A stretch of 9,859 bases of DNA. Source: Phycisphaerae bacterium. Its GTDB lineage: Bacteria; Planctomycetota; Phycisphaerae; UBA1845; PWPN01. Where the stretch lies: the NCBI GenBank assembly GCA_026647385.1, contig JAPKGY010000053.1:1-9859 (forward strand), read 5' to 3'. This document shows, in pieces, positions 1-7,200 of this stretch. The notes beneath the pieces were generated by a model. It did no database searches. It was given only the letters and a program-made list of their open reading frames with translations, and had not been told where the DNA came from. Each line of letters opens with the position of its first letter. The stretch's first letter is position 1. A program made the position numbers and the translations under genes.

Positions 1-1202
1 CGGCGATCCTGGCGGCAAGTGGCCCGGCATGGGCGGCCCCGCCGACGGCCAGGGTGACGGCGGAGCAGTGCGCCGCTGATGACGGACTGCAGAAACTCGC
101 CGACGCGGTCCTTGCCCTGCCGCTGGCCCATGGCCCCTGTGTGGCTGAGTTGTGGATGAATTCCCCGGAGGCGGAGGTGGCGTTCCGACGCAGACTGCTC
201 CAGGAGCGTCGAGTCGGCAAGTCCCGGCGGGCGGCGGACGGCGCCATCGAGGTGGAGGTGTCTTTGCCGGGCCCGGCTGCGGTCAACCTCGTCGCGGAGG
301 TGACCGACCGGTTTGTCAAAGATCTCGAACAGACAAGCCTCGCCCTGAGAGATCCGGCGGCGACGGTCTCGGTAACCGGGCGATGGCGGGGACCGGCGCC
401 CCAGCCTGCCGGGCCGGTCGGCTGGCGTCACTGCGATGCGCGGCGGTTGGAATTGACCGCTGCTGCCGTTCGAGCGGACGCGCGTCAGCATCTGCTCGAA
501 GCGATCGGGCGATGCCGGCTGTCCGCCAGCCAGTCGGTCGGCACCGTCTGGGCGGTAAGGCCTGACTTCCGCCAGGCGGTGGAAACACTGGCTGAGACTC
601 TTCCGCTACCTGAGCCCACCTTCGAACCGACCGGTTTGTGTCGTCTGGACGCTCGATTCCAGCGCCTCGAAATCGTCAAGCTGCTCGTCGCGGCCGCCAG
701 GAACTGCGCCACGGCGGTCGAGGCGGACCTTGGATCCGCCATCGATTCGGAGGCCCGCGAAACGCTGGAGGTCACCGGCTTTGCGGTCGCGCCTCCGTTC
801 GCCCCGCGGGTTCACCCGCCTGTTCCGGGTGAATCGAGGAACGCCGATGCCCGCAGACCGGAATGGGCGGATCGCTCGTTGAGCGTACAGGTACCGGGCC
901 GGGCACCGGAGCAGATCGCCGACGCGACCGAACGGCTGCGCATGGCCACCGCCGCCGCGACCATCGAAGCCAAACGACAACTGTGGCTGCAGATCGAAAA
1001 GCTGCCGCTGGGGCCCGGCAGAACGGTCGGCGACGCGCTGGCCGGGAACAAAACGTCTCCCGCAATCGAGGCGATCAGCGGAGCGTTCTCGGTCGAGACC
1101 TCAGCCGGCACCGAGGGCACGAGCCTGGTGACGATCACGCTGAGCGTTCCTCTCGAAGTCGTGTGGCAGGCGGTGGCGGAGCCTGTGAAAGACAGGCCGT
1201 GA
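1..1202 (+). CDS. Exported protein with three divergent domain repeats, 5' end outside the window
   Basis: I do not recognise a named function. The frame is open from base 3, and the first codons read AILAASGPAWA followed by APP, the end of a Sec signal peptide with signal peptidase I cleavage probable after AWA (base 35). The true start is therefore to the left; a GTG at 54 lies past the cleavage site, lacks a good ribosome binding site and is unlikely to be used. About 399 residues are visible. Three copies of an approximately 80-residue module can be aligned by eye at bases 54-302, 447-692 and 933-1175. Each has an Ala-rich helix, an L..I..L.L segment, a TV-like turn, and an alternating hydrophobic V.V.LPL..V strand and helix. 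A VTG..-P linker follows the first two copies. The layout resembles LPP20-like or FlgT-like envelope domains, but that is a guess. The protein is probably periplasmic. It converges on the HEPN remnant downstream. Confidence 0.75.
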   Translation, partial: AILAASGPAWAAPPTARVTAEQCAADDGLQKLADAVLALPLAHGPCVAELWMNSPEAEVAFRRRLLQERRVGKSRRAADGAIEVEVSLPGPAAVNLVAEVTDRFVKDLEQTSLALRDPAATVSVTGRWRGPAPQPAGPVGWRHCDARRLELTAAAVRADARQHLLEAIGRCRLSASQSVGTVWAVRPDFRQAVETLAETLPLPEPTFEPTGLCRLDARFQRLEIVKLLVAAARNCATAVEADLGSAIDSEARETLEVTGFAVAPPFAPRVHPPVPGESRNADARRPEWADRSLSVQVPGRAPEQIADATERLRMATAAATIEAKRQLWLQIEKLPLGPGRTVGDALAGNKTSPAIEAISGAFSVETSAGTEGTSLVTITLSVPLEVVWQAVAEPVKDRP

Positions 1203-1258
1203 GCGCGGAACGGCTCCCTCGCAACAGACAACCGCGCCCTCGGGAATACCTTCGGCCA

Positions 1259-1628
1259 TCATTCCGCGTTGGCGTCCTCAGGGGACAGAGAACGGATCGA
1301 CTGAGCGGCTACTTGAAGAAATCGTTCTGCCTGCCGGATGCGTTCTTGCGTCTGCTCCAGGCGGACGGCGTTGCGCGGTCCGTAGTCGCCGTCGTGCCGG
1401 ACCTCCTGGGCCTCCAGCAGAAACCTGTGAAACTCACCGGGGACCTTGTCGGTATGGGCGAATTCTTCACCGAAGACCGCGATCACCGCAGAGTGTTGGG
1501 AAAAAGGGTTTGGAATAAGACAGGCCCTCACCTTCGAGAAAGGCTTCAGCCACATAGAACATGGCATCGGATGCGGTCGCTTCGCGACTTGGCCCCCGCT
1601 GCCGGTGAGGGACTCCGAAAGAGTGTCA
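1259..1628 (-). pseudogene. Frameshifted remnant of a HEPN-domain (UPF0332-like) protein
   Basis: On the minus strand two frames together give a HEPN-type core. The first, upstream, frame reads AMFYVAEAFLEGEGLSYSK (about 1562-1506). The second reads FSQHSAVIAVFGEEFAHTD and continues through HRFLLEAQEVRHDGDYG to a TGA at 1259-1261. In intact HEPN/UPF0332 proteins these blocks are continuous (YYAMFY.AEALL, GL.FS.HSAVIAAFG, R..GDY). The frame is broken by an imperfect 13-bp tandem repeat, 1494-1506 and 1507-1519, identical at 10 of 13 bases. Removing one copy restores GLSFSQHSAV in frame. The usual N-terminal helix and the SRAYY block are not recognisable, and I find no start codon or ribosome binding site. 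HEPN proteins are often RNase toxins or partners of MNT nucleotidyltransferases, but no MNT gene is seen here. The remnant starts directly after the rsmA stop. The open frame running from 1900 to 1259 is mostly rsmA out of frame and is not a gene by itself. Confidence 0.75.
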
Positions 1629-2513
1629 CTAACCCGGCCTCGACGGCTTTTCCGCCAGCATGCGGGCCAGGTTGATCCAGCCGTCGACATCGATTTCTTC
1701 GGGGCGTTGGGTGAGATCCCATCGGTCGTCGAATTCGAGGCCCGCGAGGTCATCGGCATCGAGCAGATTCCTGAGGCTCCAACGCAGGGTCTTGCGGCGA
1801 TGGTTGAAGCAGCCGTGGACCAGGGCGAACAGCCGCTGCCGGGTGGCTTCGGGCAAGGGCTCACCCGTTCGGGGGATGACGCGGACGATGGCGGAATCAA
1901 CTTCCGGCGCGGGCCAGAAGGCTTCGGGAGGAACGCGGGCTATCCGTTGAAGGTCGGCCAGCGCCTGGGTCAGGACGGTGAGCGGGCCATAATCCTTGGT
2001 GCCCGGCGAGGCCTGCAGGCGATCGGCGACCTCGGCCTGAATCGTCACGTACATCCCGGCGATGGGCGGCTGACCGATCAGCAGATCGACGATGAGCGGT
2101 GTGGCCACCTGGTATGGAAGGTTGGCGACCAGGAGGATGCGGCCACCCAATCCGCGTTGTCGAGATCGCAGGGCATCGCGGACAGCCGGCGCGATCGCAT
2201 GCTTACTCCCCAGGACGTCACCGGCGATCAAGGTGAAATTCGGCCGATCGCCCAGGCGGTCGCGGCAGACGGATTGCAGGGTACGGTCGATTTCGACGGC
2301 GACGACGTGGCCCGCCTGTCGCACGAGTTCCTCGGTGAGCGCGCCGGTCCCCGGGCCCACCTCGAGGACGACGTCGTCGGGTCGGAGCTCGGCGGCGGCC
2401 ACCAGTTTGCGCATCAGGTTGCCGTCGATGAGGAAGTGCTGGCCGAAACGCTTCAGCGGCCGAACGCCGGCGGCGGTGAGAATCGACCGGATCTCGTGTT
2501 TCGTCTGGGTCAT
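1629..2513 (-). CDS. rsmA: 16S rRNA (adenine(1518)-N(6)/adenine(1519)-N(6))-dimethyltransferase
   Basis: This is RsmA/KsgA, the S-adenosylmethionine-dependent enzyme that dimethylates two adjacent adenines in the 3' hairpin of 16S rRNA during late 30S maturation in the cytosol. The 294 residues fit the family. Visible motifs are the N-terminal KRFGQHFLID (21-30), the SAM-binding EVGPGTG (51-57), the acidic VEID (73-76), GDV (99-101 region), the catalytic NLPY (131-134) and F.PAPEVDSAIV (199-210). The C-terminal helical RNA-binding domain contains FNHRRKTLR. The ATG at 2513 is chosen because GAGGGG (complement of 2519-2524) sits 5 bases upstream and the N-terminus matches the family's usual length. 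It stops with TAG then TGA, immediately next to the HEPN remnant. It is transcribed divergently from the HTH gene at 2634. No damage is visible. Confidence 0.97.
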   Translation of the reverse strand: MTQTKHEIRSILTAAGVRPLKRFGQHFLIDGNLMRKLVAAAELRPDDVVLEVGPGTGALTEELVRQAGHVVAVEIDRTLQSVCRDRLGDRPNFTLIAGDVLGSKHAIAPAVRDALRSRQRGLGGRILLVANLPYQVATPLIVDLLIGQPPIAGMYVTIQAEVADRLQASPGTKDYGPLTVLTQALADLQRIARVPPEAFWPAPEVDSAIVRVIPRTGEPLPEATRQRLFALVHGCFNHRRKTLRWSLRNLLDADDLAGLEFDDRWDLTQRPEEIDVDGWINLARMLAEKPSRPG

Positions 2514-2526
2514 GGATGCCCCTCAG

Positions 2527-2540
2527 GCTACCAGGGTAGC
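2527..2540. promoter_or_regulatory. Perfect inverted repeat, operator-like
   Basis: GCTACC-AG-GGTAGC is a perfect 6-base inverted repeat around a 2-base centre. It lies between the divergent rsmA and HTH genes and covers the candidate rsmA -10 element. Its size fits a half-site pair for a dimeric regulator; the HTH protein encoded at 2634 is an obvious candidate ligand, but binding is inferred. As RNA the two-base centre would be too tight for a hairpin loop, which favours a DNA-level role. Confidence 0.4.
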
Positions 2541-2561
2541 GCAGTTTCGGCCCGCGGACAA
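2533..2561 (-). promoter_or_regulatory. Candidate sigma70-type promoter for rsmA
   Basis: Read on the minus strand, TTGTCC (complement of 2556-2561) and TACCCT (complement of 2533-2538) are separated by exactly 17 bases. They match the -35 consensus at 4 of 6 and the -10 at 3 of 6 positions. Transcription would begin about 12 bases before the rsmA start codon, leaving just enough room for the GAGGGG ribosome binding site. The match is modest and the organism's promoter preferences are unknown, so this is only a candidate. Confidence 0.3.
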
Positions 2562-2567
2562 CCGGCG

Positions 2568-2573
2568 TACAAT
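2568..2573 (+). promoter_or_regulatory. Candidate -10 element for the rightward gene run
   Basis: TACAAT matches the bacterial -10 consensus at 5 of 6 positions in otherwise GC-rich DNA, about 60 bases upstream of the ATG at 2634. The position 17 bases further upstream (TTTCGG, 2545-2550) is a poor -35 match, so the promoter may depend on an activator or another sigma factor. It would produce a leader of roughly 55 bases. Confidence 0.3.
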
Positions 2574-2574
2574 G

Positions 2575-2618
2575 GCCCGCGCTTTCATGCGGGCACAGGG
2601 CCGGGGGGCCTGCGGCCC
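2575..2618 (+). promoter_or_regulatory. Two consecutive GC hairpins in the 5' leader of the HTH gene
   Basis: Two stems fall between the candidate promoter and the ribosome binding site. The first pairs GCCCGC (2575-2580) with GCGGGC (2589-2594) around an 8-base loop. The second pairs GGGCCG (2598-2603) with CGGCCC (2613-2618) around a 9-base loop. The second ends five bases before the AGGAG at 2623-2627, so it could affect ribosome access. No U-tract follows, so neither is a normal intrinsic terminator. In DNA this GC-rich, such stems can also occur by chance. Confidence 0.3.
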
Positions 2619-2633
2619 GCCCAGGAGAGTACC

Positions 2634-3119
2634 ATGCGGCGCTCCGACGAGGTCCTCAAGGAGGCGGTGGAAGGCATCGGCGTGAAGGCGCTGGCCGCCC
2701 ATCTGAAGCTTTCCCCCGCTCTGATTTACAAGTGGTGCCAGCCTCACGATCCGAACGATCCGGACGCGGGTGGTGCGCGCAATCCGCTCGATCGGCTGGC
2801 GGACATTCACGAAGCGACGAACGATCCCGAGGTCATCAACTGGATCTGTCATCGGGCGGGCGGGTTCTTCGCACCCAACCCGTCGATCGACGGGCGGGCG
2901 TTCGAGGCGGAGTTGCTCGTCGGGACGCAGAGGCTGGTCAAGGAATTCAGCGACATGCTGGAGGAAGTGAGCCGCTCGGTGGCCAACGACGGGCGGATCG
3001 AGGCCGACGAAGCCGGCAGAATCCGCCGGCACTGGGAGACGCTGAAGCGCGTCGCGGAAACGTTCGTGACCGCCGCCGAGCTGGGCAAGTTCCGCAAGGG
3101 CAGCCCGGGCGGACGATGA
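2634..3119 (+). CDS. Small HTH protein resembling phage regulatory CII family
   Basis: A 161-residue cytosolic protein. Residues 15-36 (IGVKALAAHLKLSPALIYKW) fit a helix-turn-helix. Next comes a short acidic/proline linker, and then a block reading NPLDRLADIHEATNDPEVIN, ICHRAGGFFAPNP (50-83), which resembles the conserved core of the phage CII-like regulator family, where a helix-turn-helix is followed by a segment about repeated rounds of a gene/host test. Residues 90-155 are long amphipathic helices that may form a dimerisation coiled coil. The ATG at 2634 has AGGAG (2623-2627) 6 bases upstream and starts right where similarity begins, although the frame is open far upstream by GC chance. 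It ends 37 bases before the MoxR gene and is probably co-transcribed with it. A DNA-binding regulatory role is inferred from the HTH; the target is unknown. Confidence 0.7.
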   Translation: MRRSDEVLKEAVEGIGVKALAAHLKLSPALIYKWCQPHDPNDPDAGGARNPLDRLADIHEATNDPEVINWICHRAGGFFAPNPSIDGRAFEAELLVGTQRLVKEFSDMLEEVSRSVANDGRIEADEAGRIRRHWETLKRVAETFVTAAELGKFRKGSPGGR

Positions 3120-3156
3120 TCGCGTTTTGCGGAACGGGAGCGACAGGAGCGCAACC

Positions 3157-4163
<1,007 letters not shown>

Positions 4164-4167
<4 letters not shown>

Positions 4168-4187
4168 CCGGCGAGGGCGTGTCGTGA
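4164..4187 (+). other. Seven-codon mini-ORF bridging the MoxR stop and DUF58 start
   Basis: ATG at 4164 overlaps the MoxR stop codon as ATGA. The frame reads MTGEGVS and ends in TGA at 4185-4187, which itself overlaps the GTG start of the DUF58 gene as GTGA. Ribosomes ending MoxR could in principle re-initiate here and be delivered exactly to the next start. The DUF58 gene also has its own GAGGG (4173-4177) 6 bases before its GTG, so the mini-ORF may be chance. Confidence 0.25.
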
Positions 4188-5089
4188 CGCTTCACTTGCG
4201 ATTTCTGGACCACGACACCGTGCGGCGGCTGAGTCGTCTGCAGCTCGCCGCTCGCGGGCTCGTCGAGGGTTTCCTGGCGGGTCTGCACGGCAGTGCCTAT
4301 CTCGGGGCGAGCGTCGAGTTCGCCGGTCACCGCGACTACGTGCCCGGCGACGAGCCGCGTCGAATCGACTGGCGCGTTTATGCCCGGCGCGATCGTTATT
4401 TCGTCAAGCAATACCGCGAGGAGACGAATCTCGTCGCCTACCTGCTGGTGGACGGCAGCGCTTCGATGACCTTCGCCGGCCGGGGGATGAACAAGCTCGT
4501 CTACGCCTGCGCGCTGGCGGAGGCGATCTCGTGCATCGTGCTTCGACAGAACGACGCCGCCTGCTGCGGGGTGTTCGATCGGGAGGCTTTGGCCATCTCA
4601 CCCGTCGGCCGGGGATTGTCCTTCCTCGATCAACTGGGCGACGTGCTCGAACGTATCGAGGCGACGGGTGGCACGGATACCGCCGCCGCGATAGCGCAAT
4701 TCCTTCCGCACCTGCCGCAACGCGGGATCGCCGTGGTGATCTCCGATTTCCTCGAGGACCCCCGCTCGATCGCGGACGGCCTGAAGCGCCTCAAGCTTGC
4801 CGGCCATGAGGTCATCGCGCTGCAAGTGCTCGATCCGGTGGAGCGATCGTTCGAGTTGGCCGGCCCGACGCGCTTCGAGGGAATCGAGACACCGGCAAGT
4901 CTCCTGGTCGAGCCGCAACGCGTGCGGGGAGCCTACCTGCGCGCTCTGCACCGCCATCTGCGCGCGTTGCGCGAGGGCCTGGGGCGGGCCGGCATCGAGT
5001 ATCGGCTGGCCGACACGCGCACGCCGATCGACGAGGCGCTGCTGGCGTATCTGGCTGCCCGCCACAAACGCCGGAGGACCGCGCCATGA
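4184..5089 (+). CDS. DUF58 domain protein (vWA-like fold)
   Basis: A 301-residue protein of the DUF58 family, which is nearly always encoded beside MoxR ATPases and is thought to be a direct partner. The diagnostic block is at residues 46-80: FAGHRDYVPGDEPRRIDW, then RVYARRDRYFVKQYREE. A vWA-like fold follows, with a complete metal-site set: DGSAS (90-94), GTD (163-165) and SDF (187-189). There are no membrane helices, unlike longer DUF58 proteins, so it is probably cytosolic or peripheral. The GTG start at 4184 is supported by GAGGG 6 bases upstream; it begins 16 bases after the MoxR stop. Its stop overlaps the start of the next gene (ATGA, 5086-5089). Role in assembly or folding at the membrane is inferred from the cluster. 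Confidence 0.93.
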   Translation: MTLHLRFLDHDTVRRLSRLQLAARGLVEGFLAGLHGSAYLGASVEFAGHRDYVPGDEPRRIDWRVYARRDRYFVKQYREETNLVAYLLVDGSASMTFAGRGMNKLVYACALAEAISCIVLRQNDAACCGVFDREALAISPVGRGLSFLDQLGDVLERIEATGGTDTAAAIAQFLPHLPQRGIAVVISDFLEDPRSIADGLKRLKLAGHEVIALQVLDPVERSFELAGPTRFEGIETPASLLVEPQRVRGAYLRALHRHLRALREGLGRAGIEYRLADTRTPIDEALLAYLAARHKRRRTAP

Positions 5090-7200
5090 CGTTCGTTCAT
5101 CCCTGGCTGGTCCTCGGCGCGGCGCTGGCCGCCATTCCGATCCTGCTGCACGTGGTCGCGCGCAGGCGGTACCGGACCGTGCGCTGGGCGGCGATTGAAC
5201 TGCTGCAGAAGGCTGTCCGCGAGCAGGCTGCTCATCTGCGACGATCCGACCGTCTGCTGTTGCTGGTTCGTGTGGCGGTGCTCGTTGTGGCTCCGCTGGT
5301 GCTGGCCCGGCCCGTGCTAACCGGGGCTTCGTTCGGTCAACCGCGAATGGCTGCGGTCGTTCTGTTGGACGTCTCCGGCAGCATGCGCAGCGGCCCGGGC
5401 GGGCAGACGGCGTTGGACAGTGCCCGGTCGCGAGCCCGGGAACTGTTGGTCTGCCTGCCCAAGGATGCGCCGATCGGCCTGATCGGCATGGGAGATCGGG
5501 CGGGGGCTCTTACGGAAGGCATGACGACCGACCGCTACCGGTTGGCGGCGGCGCTCGAACAGCTTCAGCCGAGATGGGCCGGGGCTCAGCCGGAGCCTGC
5601 GCTGGCCTTGGCGATTCAGTGGCTGGACGATATTCGAGCATCCCGAAAAATGATCTACCTGGTGACCGATGGCCGCGAGAACGTCTTTACCGGCAACGCC
5701 GCCGGCGTCCGTGCGCTGCTCGAACACGCATCCGACGATATTGCCCTGACCGCGCTCCCGGTCGAATTGGGAACGGCCGACAACCTGGCGATCACCGATC
5801 TCGAAATCGTCAGGCCGGGGTCGCCGGGGGGTGCAATAGCCGGTATCCGCGTGCGGATCGCGGCCGAGCCGAACGGACAGCCCGATCGGGCCGCGGTGGA
5901 GCTCTGGCTCGACGGTCGTAAAGCGGACCGCCGCATCGTCGAGCTCGGGCCAGCTTCGACCGTCGTCACGTTCGAGCCGCGCGTCGCGGGCGCGGGTCTG
6001 CACATCGTCGAGGCACGGCTCGATCCGGACGGATGCGCGGGCGACAACCGGCGGTTCGCAGCCTTCCATACTCCGGAGAGGATGGACGTGGCCCTCGTGT
6101 CCCCGCCGCCGGTTCGCGGCACGACCTCCGCGCGCACGTATCTGGAGGCGGCCTTCGAATCCATCGCCGATGTTGGGTTGCCGTGGTCGGTACGTCCGGC
6201 GGTGCCGATGCCCGAGCTGGCGGAAGTCATTGACGATCGCCTATGGCTGCTGGTTCTGGCGGACTGCGGTTCGCTTCCCGCGGAGACGGCGCGGCGGATC
6301 GGGGCATTCATCGAGCGCGGGGGCGCCTGCTGGGTGGCCGGCGGCCGAACGCTGGACGAGACGCTCGCATCGCTTCAGCGGGGCGACGACTCCGCCGCTT
6401 CCTGGATGAGCTTGCTGAGGCGAGGCGGTCCGCCGGCCGACGGCGAGCGAGAGGCCGGCATCCAAATCGCCGCCGATCATTCCGGGCCCACCGGCCGACC
6501 GATCGGCCTGGATCACGCGGAGGGGTTGACGCTTTCGAACGTTCGTCTGTCCCCGGTTCGCCGCGTCTCACCTGCCACCGACAGCCCGTGGTCGGTTGCA
6601 TTGCGAACCAGCGACGAGCAGCCTCTGCTGCTGACCCATGCGAATCACCGGCTCGCGCTGCTGACCACGTCGCTCGAAACGACCGCCACCGATTGGCCTT
6701 ATCGCCCGGCCTTCGTGACGCTGGTCGACCATCTGGGATACTGGCTCTGCGAGCCCAGGCTGGTGGCTGCCGGGGCTGACACCGGCAGCAAGTGGCAGGG
6801 CTTTGCGCCGGCCTCGACCGAGGGCTTGCGAATCATCAGGCCGGATGGCCGATCGTTTGCCCTGGCGGAGGCGGCCGATCTGGTACTGGACGATCCCGGT
6901 GTATACCGTTTCGCCGGCGATTCTCCAGCCGGCGCGCACGACGCACGATCGGCGGTGGCGGTCAATGTGGATCCGGACGAATTTCGATCGCCGGTCTGGC
7001 CGGCGTCGCGAATCGTTTCGTGGCTGCCGGCCGGTCCTCATCGGGTGATCGATCCGAAAAGCGCCTTGACCGAGCCCGAGGCCGCGAGGGACGGCGGCCG
7101 GGAATTGTGGCCCCTGCTGGCTGCGGCCCTGCTGGGATTGCTGTTGGCCGAAACATGGCTGAACCGCCGTTTCGCGCCGGCGACGGAGGTGCGGACATGA
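5086..7200 (+). CDS. BatA-like membrane protein with vWA domain
   Basis: A 704-residue inner-membrane protein. The N-terminal region (1-77) matches the BatA/aerotolerance N-terminal domain: a first helix (about 8-24, FVHPWLVL..IPILLH), a basic stretch, and a second helix (56-76) ending LARPVL. A vWA domain follows with the metal-site start DVSGS (95-99) and a VTDGRE strand (193-198). The position where a metal-binding Thr is expected reads AQPEPAL (167-173), without a Thr. The middle contains a beta-rich segment and a Rossmann or GATase1-like region (about 333-420) lacking an obvious catalytic triad. The C-terminus has a third helix (about 674-692) with a positive tail. The start has GGAGGA (5073-5078) 7 bases upstream and overlaps the DUF58 stop, indicating coupling. 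The large region between helices is probably arranged on one face of the membrane; which face is not settled by the sequence. Confidence 0.88.
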   Translation: MTFVHPWLVLGAALAAIPILLHVVARRRYRTVRWAAIELLQKAVREQAAHLRRSDRLLLLVRVAVLVVAPLVLARPVLTGASFGQPRMAAVVLLDVSGSMRSGPGGQTALDSARSRARELLVCLPKDAPIGLIGMGDRAGALTEGMTTDRYRLAAALEQLQPRWAGAQPEPALALAIQWLDDIRASRKMIYLVTDGRENVFTGNAAGVRALLEHASDDIALTALPVELGTADNLAITDLEIVRPGSPGGAIAGIRVRIAAEPNGQPDRAAVELWLDGRKADRRIVELGPASTVVTFEPRVAGAGLHIVEARLDPDGCAGDNRRFAAFHTPERMDVALVSPPPVRGTTSARTYLEAAFESIADVGLPWSVRPAVPMPELAEVIDDRLWLLVLADCGSLPAETARRIGAFIERGGACWVAGGRTLDETLASLQRGDDSAASWMSLLRRGGPPADGEREAGIQIAADHSGPTGRPIGLDHAEGLTLSNVRLSPVRRVSPATDSPWSVALRTSDEQPLLLTHANHRLALLTTSLETTATDWPYRPAFVTLVDHLGYWLCEPRLVAAGADTGSKWQGFAPASTEGLRIIRPDGRSFALAEAADLVLDDPGVYRFAGDSPAGAHDARSAVAVNVDPDEFRSPVWPASRIVSWLPAGPHRVIDPKSALTEPEAARDGGRELWPLLAAALLGLLLAETWLNRRFAPATEVRT

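Noticed and set aside
54..56. GTG as the start of the first gene
   Set aside because: The frame is open to the window edge and encodes the end of a signal peptide before it, with no ribosome binding site at the GTG. The gene begins outside the window.
1203..1237. GCGCGG...CCGCGC as a terminator between convergent genes
   Set aside because: The stem is 6 bp with a 23-base loop and no T-tract on either side, too weak to call.
1446..2633. Long + strand open frame leading into the HTH gene
   Set aside because: It runs antisense through rsmA and the HEPN remnant. Only the part from ATG 2634, with its AGGAG, looks like a real protein.
6792..7196. Extended N-terminus for the second vWA protein
   Set aside because: This part overlaps the BatA-like gene in another frame and encodes low-complexity sequence. 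The ATG at 7197 has a good ribosome binding site and starts just before two clear membrane helices.
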